From CALLMM01 sp964429855 (GTDB lineage: Bacteria > Armatimonadota > Chthonomonadetes > Chthonomonadales > CAJBBX01), in the NCBI GenBank assembly GCA_964429855.1, contig CAYSDM010000015.1:11418-75417 (forward strand): a stretch of 64,000 nt of DNA. Reading direction: 5' to 3'. A program made the translations under genes and the position numbers. Of the stretch, positions 25,622 through 33,833 are shown in pieces (within the stretch, counting starts at the first letter, position 1; the number at the start of each line of letters is the position of its first letter). Below the pieces are notes generated by a model. The model did no database searches. It had not been told where the DNA came from and saw nothing but the letters and a program-made list of their open reading frames with translations.

Positions 25622-27988
25622 ATGATGAAATTTATATATGGCTGTCTGTTGCTGGCTGCCTGTGCGAGCATGGCAGGCGCGGACGAGGTGAGTCCGCTCA
25701 TCACGCATGTCGCGCCGGTCGCGCCTGATATTCTCGGAATCACGGTCGAGACGGGGCGCGTGGAATTCGGCAAACAGGTTCCCTATGTCCGTCAGGAAGG
25801 TGACGCTGTCGAGGAGTGGGCGAAGCACCTGAAGGGCGGATTTCTCAAGCGGAACGGGAAGCGCGTGGGGGGCATTGTCGGACCCGGAGGAAAGATACTG
25901 CGTCCCTTCGACCGCCTGGTCGGCAAGCCGCTGAATATGGAGTGGGCGGAAAAGACGGAGAGCTATCGCCTCTCCTCGCCTGACGATCCCGACTACCGTG
26001 CGGAGACCGCTCCGACCGCCGTTCACCGCAAAAGCCGTCCGTCCAATCTGGCGCAGATTGACGGCTTCGATTTTCAGGCGCAGATGGAGCATCTGCTCTA
26101 CCTGAAACTGCCGAAACCGTTGAAAGCGGGCAAGCGTTATCGTCTGACCTTCTCCGGGGAGAATCTTCCGGCGCACTCGTTCGCTTTTGAACCGTCCCGA
26201 ATGCGAAGTGAAGCCGTGCACGTGAACCAGCTCGGATTTCGCCCGGACGACCCGGTGAAGATCGCCTATCTCTCCTGCTGGATGGGGAGAGGCGGCGGCG
26301 TGAAGTACGCTCCGGGAACGCGCTTTCAGATACTCGAAAATGGAAGCGGTCAGGCAGTGTATGAGGGGCGAATCCGGCTCTCCAAAGCCGCCGACGATAA
26401 GACGGAGGATGTCTACAACCGCAACTACAACGGGACAGACGTCTATGCCATCGAGTTTACGCCCCTCAACCGACCGGGGAAATATCGAGTCTATGTGGAG
26501 GGGATCGGCTGCTCCTATCCGTTTGAGATCGGCGCGGAGGTCTGGCGGAAGGCGTTCATCGTCTCGGCGCGCAGCCTCTACCATCAGCGCAGCGGCATCC
26601 CGCTGGAACCTCCCTACGCGACCTTCAAGCGTCCCCGACCCTTCCATCCCGCCGACGGCATGGTTATCTACCACTCGAAAACCGGGCTGATAGACAGCGG
26701 CAACGGTCTGAACGCGAAGGGAACCGATAAGGACAACTTCGGCAACCTCGTCGCAGGCAAGACCGATCAGGTCGTGCCGAACGCCTGGGGCGGCTACTTC
26801 GACGCGGGAGACTGGGATCGGCGCATTCAGCATCTGGAGGCGACCCGGCTGCTGCTGGAACTGGCGGAGCTTTTCCCCGGATACTTCGCGTCCGTCTCGC
26901 TCAACATCCCGGAGACGGGCAACGGCTTGCCCGACATCGTCAATGAGGCGCTCTGGAACCTCGACTTCTTCCGCCGCCTGCAGACCCCGGAGGGCGGCAT
27001 TCGCGGCGGGATCGAATCGGAGGAGCATCCGCAGTTCGGCGAGGCAAGCTGGCAGGAGTCGCTGACGGTGATGGCGTATGCGCCGGACTGCTGGAGCAGC
27101 TATGTCTATACCGGCGATGCGGCGCGCGCGGCGTTCTGGCTTCAGTCGCGTAAACCGGCGCTGGCGAAAATCTATCGCGAGAGCGCGCTCAGGGCGATGG
27201 CGTGGGCGGAAGAAGACTATCAAAAGCGGCGCAGCGAAAAGCTGCCGCACGAGGTCAACGACGCCCGCAATCTCGCCGCCCTCGAACTGTTCCGACTCAC
27301 CGGTGAAAAACGGTGGCACGATCTGTTCCTGGAGACGACCGTCTTCAAGGAGCCGAACAGTGAACTCCATGTGTGGAAGAGTCACCAGCAGTCCGACGCC
27401 GCCTTCCTCTATCTTCGCACACGTCGTCCCGGCATGGAGGAGTCGGTGCGTAAAAACTGCCTGAACGCGCTGGAGAAAACCGCCGTAGACTGCCTGAACT
27501 GGTCGCAGAAGACCGGCTTTGGCTGGACGAAAAACCTGACCTCCTGGCAGCCGACCGGCTGGGGCGTGCTGGCGGTTCCGCAGGCGATCAATCTGCTGCG
27601 CGCGCACGCCGTCACGGGCAAGTCGGAGTATCTGCGCGCCGCCGTGCTCGCCTCCCAGACGGGAGCCGGCGCTAATCCCGTGAATATGTGCTATACGACC
27701 GGACTGGGAAGCCGCTCCCCGCAGAATCCGCTGGTGGTCGACTCCCGCATGGCGGGAATGCCGGTTCCTCCCGGCATCACCGTCTACGGTCCCACCGATA
27801 TGACCGCCATGAAGGACGGCTGGGAGGTGAAGCTGGTCAGCCGATTCTCCTTCCCGCCCGCCGTCGAGTGGCCCGTCATCGAAGCCTACTTCGACATCTG
27901 CTGGTTCCCCAACATCTGCGAGTTCACCGTGATGCAGACGCTGGGTCCCAACGCCTATGTCTGGGGCTATCTGGCGGCGCGAAAATAG
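25622..27988 (+). CDS. glycoside hydrolase family 9 endoglucanase-like protein
   Basis: 788 residues with a signal peptide (MKFIYGCLLLAACASMAGA). A cellulase N-terminal Ig-like domain runs to about 320 (SEAVHVNQLGFRPDDPVKIAYLS at 200 is the family's phrase), and then the (alpha/alpha)6 barrel. Catalytic D394 and D397 lie in GGYFDAGDWDRR, and E767 in NICEFTVMQTLGP is the probable acid. GNGLPDIVNEALWNLDFF and GLGSRSPQNPLVVDSR are also family phrases. It would hydrolyse beta-1,4-glucans or gluco-oligosaccharides outside the cell. It lies in the same direction as the sugar-acid dehydratase, 32 bases after it. Confidence 0.9.
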   Translation: MMKFIYGCLLLAACASMAGADEVSPLITHVAPVAPDILGITVETGRVEFGKQVPYVRQEGDAVEEWAKHLKGGFLKRNGKRVGGIVGPGGKILRPFDRLVGKPLNMEWAEKTESYRLSSPDDPDYRAETAPTAVHRKSRPSNLAQIDGFDFQAQMEHLLYLKLPKPLKAGKRYRLTFSGENLPAHSFAFEPSRMRSEAVHVNQLGFRPDDPVKIAYLSCWMGRGGGVKYAPGTRFQILENGSGQAVYEGRIRLSKAADDKTEDVYNRNYNGTDVYAIEFTPLNRPGKYRVYVEGIGCSYPFEIGAEVWRKAFIVSARSLYHQRSGIPLEPPYATFKRPRPFHPADGMVIYHSKTGLIDSGNGLNAKGTDKDNFGNLVAGKTDQVVPNAWGGYFDAGDWDRRIQHLEATRLLLELAELFPGYFASVSLNIPETGNGLPDIVNEALWNLDFFRRLQTPEGGIRGGIESEEHPQFGEASWQESLTVMAYAPDCWSSYVYTGDAARAAFWLQSRKPALAKIYRESALRAMAWAEEDYQKRRSEKLPHEVNDARNLAALELFRLTGEKRWHDLFLETTVFKEPNSELHVWKSHQQSDAAFLYLRTRRPGMEESVRKNCLNALEKTAVDCLNWSQKTGFGWTKNLTSWQPTGWGVLAVPQAINLLRAHAVTGKSEYLRAAVLASQTGAGANPVNMCYTTGLGSRSPQNPLVVDSRMAGMPVPPGITVYGPTDMTAMKDGWEVKLVSRFSFPPAVEWPVIEAYFDICWFPNICEFTVMQTLGPNAYVWGYLAARK

Positions 27989-28006
27989 GCTGTCATGCAG
28001 GCTCGT

Positions 28007-28035
28007 CGGGGCGGATGAGATGTCTTTCCGCCCCG
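28007..28035 (+). terminator. weak hairpin after the GH9 gene
   Basis: Nine-bp GC-rich stem (28007-28015 with 28027-28035) and an 11-base loop, 18 bases past the stop. There is no T-run, so termination here would be weak or factor-dependent. Confidence 0.35.
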
Positions 28036-28084
28036 CTCTAACCTCCTCCATCCGCCTCGCCGCGAGAAGATATCGCTCATCTCC

Positions 28085-28114
28085 TTGACGAACGGCAGAG
28101 ACCTGCCACATAAT
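28085..28114 (+). promoter_or_regulatory. promoter of the restriction-modification operon with an inverted repeat in its spacer
   Basis: TTGACG (28085-28090), 18 bases, CATAAT (28109-28114). The spacer contains GGCAG-agac-CTGCC (28094-28107), a perfect 5+5 dyad that could be an operator. The methyltransferase start lies 62 bases downstream of the -10. Confidence 0.5.
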
Positions 28115-28175
28115 AGAGCGATAGTTAATGATTGACTGAAACGCATGGAAACAAAATCAGGTCAAAAGAACCGGA

Positions 28176-29147
28176 ATGACCCTGCATACTCAAGCCATTA
28201 CCAATCACGAACGCAAGATTGCCAGTGAATTCTCCCTGTCCGAATCTCTTGTCGTCTACCCCGGCGATTGTGTGGATCTTTTGAAGTCGATTCCCAATGA
28301 ATCGCTCCAGCTTGTAGTAACCTCCCCTCCATACAACATAGGCAAAAAGTACGAGAAGAAACTCCACCTTGATCTCTACCTTCAACAGCAAGCGCAGATC
28401 ATTGCCGAATGCGTGCGCGTTCTGTCTCCTCGCGGCAGTATCTGCTGGCAGGTCGGCAACTATGTTGATAACGGGGCGATAATCCCGCTGGATACCGTTC
28501 TCTATCCTGTCTTTTCACAGCATCATCTAAAAATGCGGAATCGCATTATCTGGCACTTTGAACACGGGTTGCACTGCAGTCGCCGGTTCTCCGGAAGATA
28601 CGAAACAATTGTCTGGTTTACGAAAACCGACGACTATGTGTTTAACCTGGACCGTGTTCGCGTACCGCAAAAATACCCGGGGAAAAAGCACTTCAAGGGA
28701 CCGAAAGCCGGTCAGTACTCCTGTAATCCTCTCGGTAAAAATCCGGGAGACCTCTGGGTTATTCCGAACGTTAAGAGCAACCATATCGAGAAGACGCAGC
28801 ACCCATGCCAGTTTCCTGTGGAACTCATCGAGCGGCTGGTACTTTCACTGACCAACGAAGGAGACTGGATATTAGACCCATTCATGGGAACCGGGACGAC
28901 CCTTATCGCCGCTATTCGTCATGGACGCCGGGGAGTCGGCGCGGAGATCGTACCTGACTATGTTCAACTCGCCAGAGAAAGAATTCAGCAGGAAGTGGAG
29001 GGTACGCTGCGAACGCGACCCATGGATAAACCGGTTTATGACCCTGTTCAGGCAGGAAACAGGTTGACCATCGCGCCCTGGAAACAGAATGAGCAGCAGA
29101 CTCTCTTTGAACCACATACTGAATATAAAGAGAGAGAAGGCGGATGA
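28176..29147 (+). CDS. type II DNA methyltransferase, beta class, probably N4-cytosine
   Basis: 323 residues. Motif IV TSPPYNIG (49-56) comes before motif I DPFMGTGTT (234-242), which is the order of beta-class methyltransferases. S-P-P-Y is more typical of N4-cytosine enzymes than D-P-P-Y adenine enzymes. Between them, WHFEHGLHCSRRFSGRYETIVWFTK and HPCQFPVELIERLV are family phrases. It overlaps the endonuclease gene by four bases (ATGA), so both are made from one message. The pair is much less GC-rich than the neighbours, as often for recently acquired restriction systems. By analogy with the BglII/BstYI partner, the site would contain GATC with the cytosine protected. Confidence 0.88.
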   Translation: MTLHTQAITNHERKIASEFSLSESLVVYPGDCVDLLKSIPNESLQLVVTSPPYNIGKKYEKKLHLDLYLQQQAQIIAECVRVLSPRGSICWQVGNYVDNGAIIPLDTVLYPVFSQHHLKMRNRIIWHFEHGLHCSRRFSGRYETIVWFTKTDDYVFNLDRVRVPQKYPGKKHFKGPKAGQYSCNPLGKNPGDLWVIPNVKSNHIEKTQHPCQFPVELIERLVLSLTNEGDWILDPFMGTGTTLIAAIRHGRRGVGAEIVPDYVQLARERIQQEVEGTLRTRPMDKPVYDPVQAGNRLTIAPWKQNEQQTLFEPHTEYKEREGG

Positions 29148-29755
29148 TTATTGCGGAGACCTACTCCCATCTGAACGGACTGGAGTTTCTGCTTGTTCAT
29201 AAGCCGACTATCTGGGATGAGATTAAGGAGGTCATCGCGGCGGTAGATGCTGGAGCTTGTCTTACCAAAGTGTCCCGCGAAAAAACGATGTTGGGCAAGC
29301 TCCTCTACAGCCCGATTGACCTGAACAACTCCTTCAAAACAAGGCTTCAGGAGAAGTCATGGCAGGAGAGTCGGGTAAATTACTGGGTTACGCGCAATGA
29401 AAAATTGATACGCATGACCATGTCCATGACGGCGGAGGAACAGAAGCGCGAAATTGAGACAGCAGGAGAGATACCGATCTTCAGTTACAATCAAACGGAT
29501 TTCGTGAAAGATCGCGTAGCCGTTGAAGTACAGTTCGGGAAATATGCATTCGTAGCCTATGATCTCTTTGTCAAGCATCTTGCCTTCTATGTAAGGGACC
29601 AGATTGATGTCGGGATCGAAATTCTGCCGATGAAGTCTCTCCAGTCCAACATGAGTTCAGGGGTAGCCTACTTTGAAGGAGAGTTTTATAACGTTGTGCG
29701 TCAGGGACGAGGCGTTCCCGCTGTTCCGCTGGTGATTGTCGGTATAGAGCCTTAA
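29144..29755 (+). CDS. BglII/BstYI-family type II restriction endonuclease
   Basis: 203 residues, the expected length for a BstYI-like enzyme. D119, E128 and Q130 in TDFVKDRVAVEVQFGKY match the D-x8-E-x-Q active site of BglII (D84, E93, Q95). The following FVAYDLFVKHLAFYVRDQIDVGIEILPMKSLQSNMSSGV resembles the family scaffold. The enzyme would cut a palindrome related to AGATCT or RGATCY; this prediction comes from family knowledge, not from the sequence itself. The start overlaps the methyltransferase stop (ATGA), so the toxic partner is translated after its protector. No controller (C) protein gene is nearby. Confidence 0.85.
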   Translation: MIIAETYSHLNGLEFLLVHKPTIWDEIKEVIAAVDAGACLTKVSREKTMLGKLLYSPIDLNNSFKTRLQEKSWQESRVNYWVTRNEKLIRMTMSMTAEEQKREIETAGEIPIFSYNQTDFVKDRVAVEVQFGKYAFVAYDLFVKHLAFYVRDQIDVGIEILPMKSLQSNMSSGVAYFEGEFYNVVRQGRGVPAVPLVIVGIEP

Positions 29756-29810
29756 CCTATGAAGCATAAACCGCCTGTTCACGGCAAAGGGCTTCTATGG
29801 AAGTAACGCA

Positions 29811-29838
29811 TCCGTTCGGTGATGCATCGTCGAACGGA
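29811..29838. repeat. inverted repeat between endonuclease and cytochrome protein genes
   Basis: TCCGTTCG (29811-29818) and CGAACGGA (29831-29838) are perfect complements around a 12-base loop that itself contains GATGCATC. No T-run follows. It could end the endonuclease transcript or bind a regulator of the following gene. Confidence 0.4.
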
Positions 29839-29862
29839 AGTAGTTGACAGGAGATTGAGCGC

Positions 29863-32800
29863 ATGAGAACGCGACTGCATCTGGGGGCTATCGCGGCGTT
29901 TGCACTGACGTTTGTGCTGCTTATGGCGTCCGTTTATGGACTGCCGGGACAGCGTAAAGGGAAACAGACGCCGAAAAAGACCGCGCCGACCGCGCAAACC
30001 GGAAAGACCGACTCCGCGAAGGCGCTGGCTTCGCTGCTCTCGCCCGAAGATACGCGCCGCTTCCTGGAGCGGTTTCAGAAAGAGATATGGCCCCTGCTGA
30101 CTCGCGAAGGGGCGAACTGCCTGACGTGCCACGATACGAAGAGCGCGACACCGCTGAAGATGCTTCAGAATGCGCCGGAATCCTTCAAAGCCCTGCTGAT
30201 CGGCGGACACTTCGAGGCGGAGAATCCGGGTTCGCTGCTGGCGCGCGTCAGCACCCCGGATAAGTCGCGTCTCATGCCTCCGCCGCCCGCGAAAGCCTGG
30301 ACGGACGCCGAGGTGCAGACTCTCCGCAGCTTCACCAACGATCTGTATGATCGCCTGCATACCGGCACGAAACCCGATGAGATTTTCCCGCCCGCGCTGC
30401 TGTCTCCCTATGGCGGAAAGACCGCGCTGAAGCTGGACAACACCTTCCTGACCTACTATCAGCTGCGTGGTAAGGTAAAAACCATCTTCAATGATGAGTG
30501 GCAGCGCGACGGACGCGACCTGTTTAACGAAAACATCTCCCTCTTTGGCGGCGCGGATTTCCTGCGCCGGTTTGACGAATCCTCCAAAGCCTCGGCGACC
30601 TATCTGACCGGGGTGGAGATGATGTCTCGCGATGTCGCTTCCCGCGCCTATCTGGCGCGCACCGGTCCCTTCCGCGATTTTCCGACCCTCGCCTCCCCCG
30701 TAAAGATGCAGGCGCCGGATGCCGCCTACCGACGCGCCATCAGCCTGCTGTATAACCGGATGCTCTACCGCAATCCCACCGAAACCGAAATGCGCGACGC
30801 CTTCCGATTCCTGCAGGGCGTCCACCGCGCCGAAGCGCAGTTAGCCTCCGAAGAGCAGGATGCGCGATTTGAGTTGACGGTGCGCGATGAGCAGGGGCGA
30901 ACCACCCTCAAGAGCTTTACGATACGCCTTCTGACCGGGAAGCTGGGTCTCTTTCAGCAGTATGTGGATCAGAGCGCGCAGGCGGACGGCGCAATTGTCA
31001 GGCAGAAGCTGGGCGATAAGTTCACCCTGAAAGCCGGAGACCGGGAACAGCGCGTGGAGGTCTCCAATCGCGGCACGGTCGGCAATGTCTCCGTGCAGGC
31101 GGTGGAACTGCGCGGTCCGCTGCCGGAGACCTCCACCCGGCTAATTCCGATCACCGATCCCTCGATTCAGGCGCAGGGAGCCTGGCGCATGGTGGATCAG
31201 AACGGGGTGCGCAGCTACGAAGACGACAATACGAACAAGGGCAACAGCCAGATCGTCTTCCCGATCAAGGTAGATAGGGACGGTGCGTATGAGATTACGC
31301 TCCAGTGGCGTAAAGGCGGAGCGCGTCCCGGTCGTCGTGGACGCGGCGGTTCCAACGCGACTGCCGTTCCGGTAGAGGTCTTTTCGCACGATGCCAGCCG
31401 TCTCGCCGCCCCGCCCGCCCCGCCGATCCCGCCGAAAGGCGAGGCGCACTACACGATTGACCAGTCGGACGACACCCGCCCGTTTGTAGAACTGCCGACC
31501 GCCTTCCGATTTGGCGAACAGGGAGGAGTCGAGATCGGCAATAGCGGGACTCAGCGGCTGGTTGTGGCGGATGCTGTGCGGTTTCTTCCGGTCGCGGCTG
31601 CCGACATGAAAGCGCCAGGCGTCTTCACGGTGACCAATGATAAGGCGGAAGGTCGGGAGAAGTGGCAGAACTACGATCCGGGAACCTTCAACTACTACCG
31701 GAAGATCAGCGCGAAGCTGCTGTCCGACGGCAACACGAACAAGGGCGACCTGTCCCTGTCGTTTCGTCCTTCCGCGCTGAAAGCCTCATGGAATCCGCAG
31801 GAGTTCTATCGCGTGCAGGTCAGCTATCCGGGACGCGACGGCAACGAGATGAACGCGCCGATCATCGTTCGCGCGGAAGAGTCGGCTCCCATCGTACAGG
31901 TACGCTACCCGGCGCGCGCCGTCCCCGGCGCGGAGGTGACGATGGATGCCTCCGCCAGCTTCAACCTGCAACAGAGCCGGCTGAGCTACGCCTGGAAGCA
32001 GATGGGCGGACCGCGAATCGCCCTGAAAACCACCAACACGCCGTCACTGGCGTTTGTCGCCCCGCCGATGACCGCGCAGCAGGCGGCATGGGAGGGACTG
32101 TGCCGCGCCCTGATGAAGCATCCCGACTTCCTCTTCTCTCGCCCGCTCTCGCTGGCGACGGTGAAGAACCCGAAAGAGCGTCAGAGACTGCAACTGGTGA
32201 AGATCGCGCAGGATCTGGTCGCCCGAACGCCGACCGAAGCGGAGCTGAAACGGCTGGAGAAGGGCGCGACGCTCAGCGCGCTGATTGACAGCTACCTGAA
32301 CAGCCAGGAGTTTCGAGACTTCTACACCCGCCGCATTCGCCTCTATCTGGAGAGCCGGGGATCGGAGATGGATGATGAGCCGGTGCGTCTGTGGACCTAT
32401 ATCGCCTTCAATGACCGCTCTTTCAAAGAGATACTGACCGCTGACTACACGGTAGATGCCCGGATGCAGCGACAGGCGCGCCCGTCGCATCATGGCAAGA
32501 CGGGACTGTTGACCATGAAGGGCTTCATTCGGGGCAAGCCCGGTCTGCCGCATTTCAACTACGCCGCGCAGGTCTCCGAGAAGTTTCTCGGTTACGTCTT
32601 CGTCATCCCGCCGTCGGTGGTCGAGATGCGCCAGACCATTACTGCCGTCTCCACCACCAACCCGGACACGGTCTGCTATAGCTGCCATAAGATTCTGACC
32701 CCGCTGGCTTACCAGCGCAGCCACTGGACGGATGAGGGCGACTATCGCCCGAAAGACGAGGACGGCAAGTTGATTGACGCCACGGACCGCGCTCTCGTCG

Positions 32801-33102
32801 CCTCCTATCCCTTCAAAGGCGAGGGAATGGAGGCGTTTGCGAAGTCGGCGGTCAACAAGGAGCGATTCGTTCGCACCCTGCTGCAAACGCACTTCATCTT
32901 CTACTTCGGACGCGAGATGCGCTACCAGAACGACGAGCGCGGCCTCTATAAGCGGCTGTGGGATCGCGCCCACGCCTCGAATTTCGCAATCCGACCGATT
33001 CTCAAGACGCTGCTGACCAGTCCGGAGTATCTGGAGAACCGCCCCGTGCCTCCTGCTCCAACCCGACCGGCGGTTCCTAATGGCCGCTTCACCCGGCGAT
33101 AA
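29863..33102 (+). CDS. exported 1079-residue di-heme cytochrome c protein (DUF1592/1588/1585-like) with golvesin-like and PKD-like modules
   Basis: After a signal anchor (about 7-27), a first cytochrome-c motif CLTCH occurs at 86-90 and a second, CYSCH, at 938-942. Middle parts include a golvesin C-terminal-like module (GAWRMVDQNGVRSYEDDNTNKG, IVFPIKVDRDGAYEITLQW, then VADAVRFLP) and a PKD-like module (YPARAVPGAEVTMDASASFNLQQSRLSYAWKQMGG). The C terminus (HKILTPLAYQRSHWTDEGDYR, FVRTLLQTHFIFYFGREMR) resembles DUF1588/1585 segments of Planctomycetes-type cytochromes. Likely a surface or periplasmic redox protein in polymer breakdown; the exact reaction is unknown. It stands alone between the restriction system and tpx. 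Confidence 0.75.
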   Translation: MRTRLHLGAIAAFALTFVLLMASVYGLPGQRKGKQTPKKTAPTAQTGKTDSAKALASLLSPEDTRRFLERFQKEIWPLLTREGANCLTCHDTKSATPLKMLQNAPESFKALLIGGHFEAENPGSLLARVSTPDKSRLMPPPPAKAWTDAEVQTLRSFTNDLYDRLHTGTKPDEIFPPALLSPYGGKTALKLDNTFLTYYQLRGKVKTIFNDEWQRDGRDLFNENISLFGGADFLRRFDESSKASATYLTGVEMMSRDVASRAYLARTGPFRDFPTLASPVKMQAPDAAYRRAISLLYNRMLYRNPTETEMRDAFRFLQGVHRAEAQLASEEQDARFELTVRDEQGRTTLKSFTIRLLTGKLGLFQQYVDQSAQADGAIVRQKLGDKFTLKAGDREQRVEVSNRGTVGNVSVQAVELRGPLPETSTRLIPITDPSIQAQGAWRMVDQNGVRSYEDDNTNKGNSQIVFPIKVDRDGAYEITLQWRKGGARPGRRGRGGSNATAVPVEVFSHDASRLAAPPAPPIPPKGEAHYTIDQSDDTRPFVELPTAFRFGEQGGVEIGNSGTQRLVVADAVRFLPVAAADMKAPGVFTVTNDKAEGREKWQNYDPGTFNYYRKISAKLLSDGNTNKGDLSLSFRPSALKASWNPQEFYRVQVSYPGRDGNEMNAPIIVRAEESAPIVQVRYPARAVPGAEVTMDASASFNLQQSRLSYAWKQMGGPRIALKTTNTPSLAFVAPPMTAQQAAWEGLCRALMKHPDFLFSRPLSLATVKNPKERQRLQLVKIAQDLVARTPTEAELKRLEKGATLSALIDSYLNSQEFRDFYTRRIRLYLESRGSEMDDEPVRLWTYIAFNDRSFKEILTADYTVDARMQRQARPSHHGKTGLLTMKGFIRGKPGLPHFNYAAQVSEKFLGYVFVIPPSVVEMRQTITAVSTTNPDTVCYSCHKILTPLAYQRSHWTDEGDYRPKDEDGKLIDATDRALVASYPFKGEGMEAFAKSAVNKERFVRTLLQTHFIFYFGREMRYQNDERGLYKRLWDRAHASNFAIRPILKTLLTSPEYLENRPVPPAPTRPAVPNGRFTRR

Positions 33103-33114
33103 GCCGGTTTGCGG

Positions 33115-33120
33115 TATAAT
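33115..33120 (+). promoter_or_regulatory. possible -10 element upstream of tpx
   Basis: A perfect TATAAT, 102 bases before the tpx start. No good -35 at 16-18 bases can be named (TTCACC is 21 bases away), so this may be chance. Confidence 0.3.
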
Positions 33121-33148
33121 GGACTCGCTGTAAGAAAGCGCATAAGAC

Positions 33149-33186
33149 ACCGGGTAACGGCGATGAGACCGCCGTCGCCGGTTTTG
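33149..33186 (+). terminator. interrupted hairpin with short T-run in the tpx leader
   Basis: ACCGG (33149-33153) pairs with CCGGT (33178-33182) and CGGCG (33158-33162) with CGCCG (33170-33174), followed by TTTG. It could terminate the upstream cytochrome gene or attenuate tpx. Confidence 0.4.
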
Positions 33187-33221
33187 TATTCAGGGAAGAG
33201 TGACAGAAAGGAGTTATGCCA

Positions 33222-33743
33222 ATGGCGGAACGCACCGTAACCATGAGAGGAAATCCGCTGCCCCTCGCGGGACCGGAACTGATAGTCGGCGAGAAAGCGC
33301 CGGATTTTAAGCTGCATCAGCGCGGTCCTGATGGACTGCGAGACCTGACCCTGGCGGATTACGAGGGCAAGACGGTGATTATCAGCGTCGTTCCCTCGCT
33401 CGATACGCCGGTCTGCGAACTGCAGACCATCAAATTCAATGAGGAGGTAACCTCGCTGCCCTCCTCGGTCGAAGTGCTGACCGTCAGCATGGACCTGCCT
33501 TTCGCGCAGGCGCGCTTCTGCAACGATAAGGGAACCCATCATATTCAGACCGCCTCGGATCACCGGGATGCCAGTTTCGGGCAGGCATACGGCACGCTCA
33601 TCACGCCGCTGCGTCTGGAGGCGCGCGCGGTCTTTGTAATCGGTCCCGACGGCACGCTGCAGTATGTCGAATATGTGCCGGAAGTCACCGAGCAGCCCAA
33701 CTACGATGCCGTTCTGAGCGCGGTACGCGCCCATCTGGACTGA
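33222..33743 (+). CDS. tpx: thiol peroxidase
   Basis: 173 residues. Tpx reduces hydrogen and alkyl peroxides with thioredoxin. The peroxidatic Cys is C65 in PSLDTPVCELQTIKFN and the resolving Cys is C100 in DLPFAQARFC, the spacing of atypical two-Cys peroxidases. The start is the second ATG, at 33222, because aaaggag lies eight bases before it; the ATG at 33216 would be two bases from the site. The hairpin and TATAAT upstream suggest that it has its own transcript. Confidence 0.95.
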   Translation: MAERTVTMRGNPLPLAGPELIVGEKAPDFKLHQRGPDGLRDLTLADYEGKTVIISVVPSLDTPVCELQTIKFNEEVTSLPSSVEVLTVSMDLPFAQARFCNDKGTHHIQTASDHRDASFGQAYGTLITPLRLEARAVFVIGPDGTLQYVEYVPEVTEQPNYDAVLSAVRAHLD

Positions 33744-33762
33744 CGCCAGACCTTCTCCCTTC

Positions 33763-33794
33763 CTCCCCCTCCTTCTGCATGGAGAGAGGGGGAG
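33763..33794 (+). terminator. hairpin after tpx
   Basis: Nine-bp stem CTCCCCCTC (33763-33771) with GAGGGGGAG (33786-33794), loop 14 bases, no T-run. Probably a weak or processed 3' end. Confidence 0.35.
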
Positions 33795-33833
33795 ACTCCC
33801 GGCATACTCTCCACCTGCCATCTCAGACACCAA

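Noticed and set aside
25586..28111. An 841-codon minus-strand frame opposite the GH9 gene
   Set aside because: Antisense shadow; the plus strand has the GH9 catalytic phrases and signal peptide.
29844..29849. TTGACA just before the 1079-residue gene as a -35
   Set aside because: It lies 14 bases before the start codon, so no -10 could follow in front of the gene.
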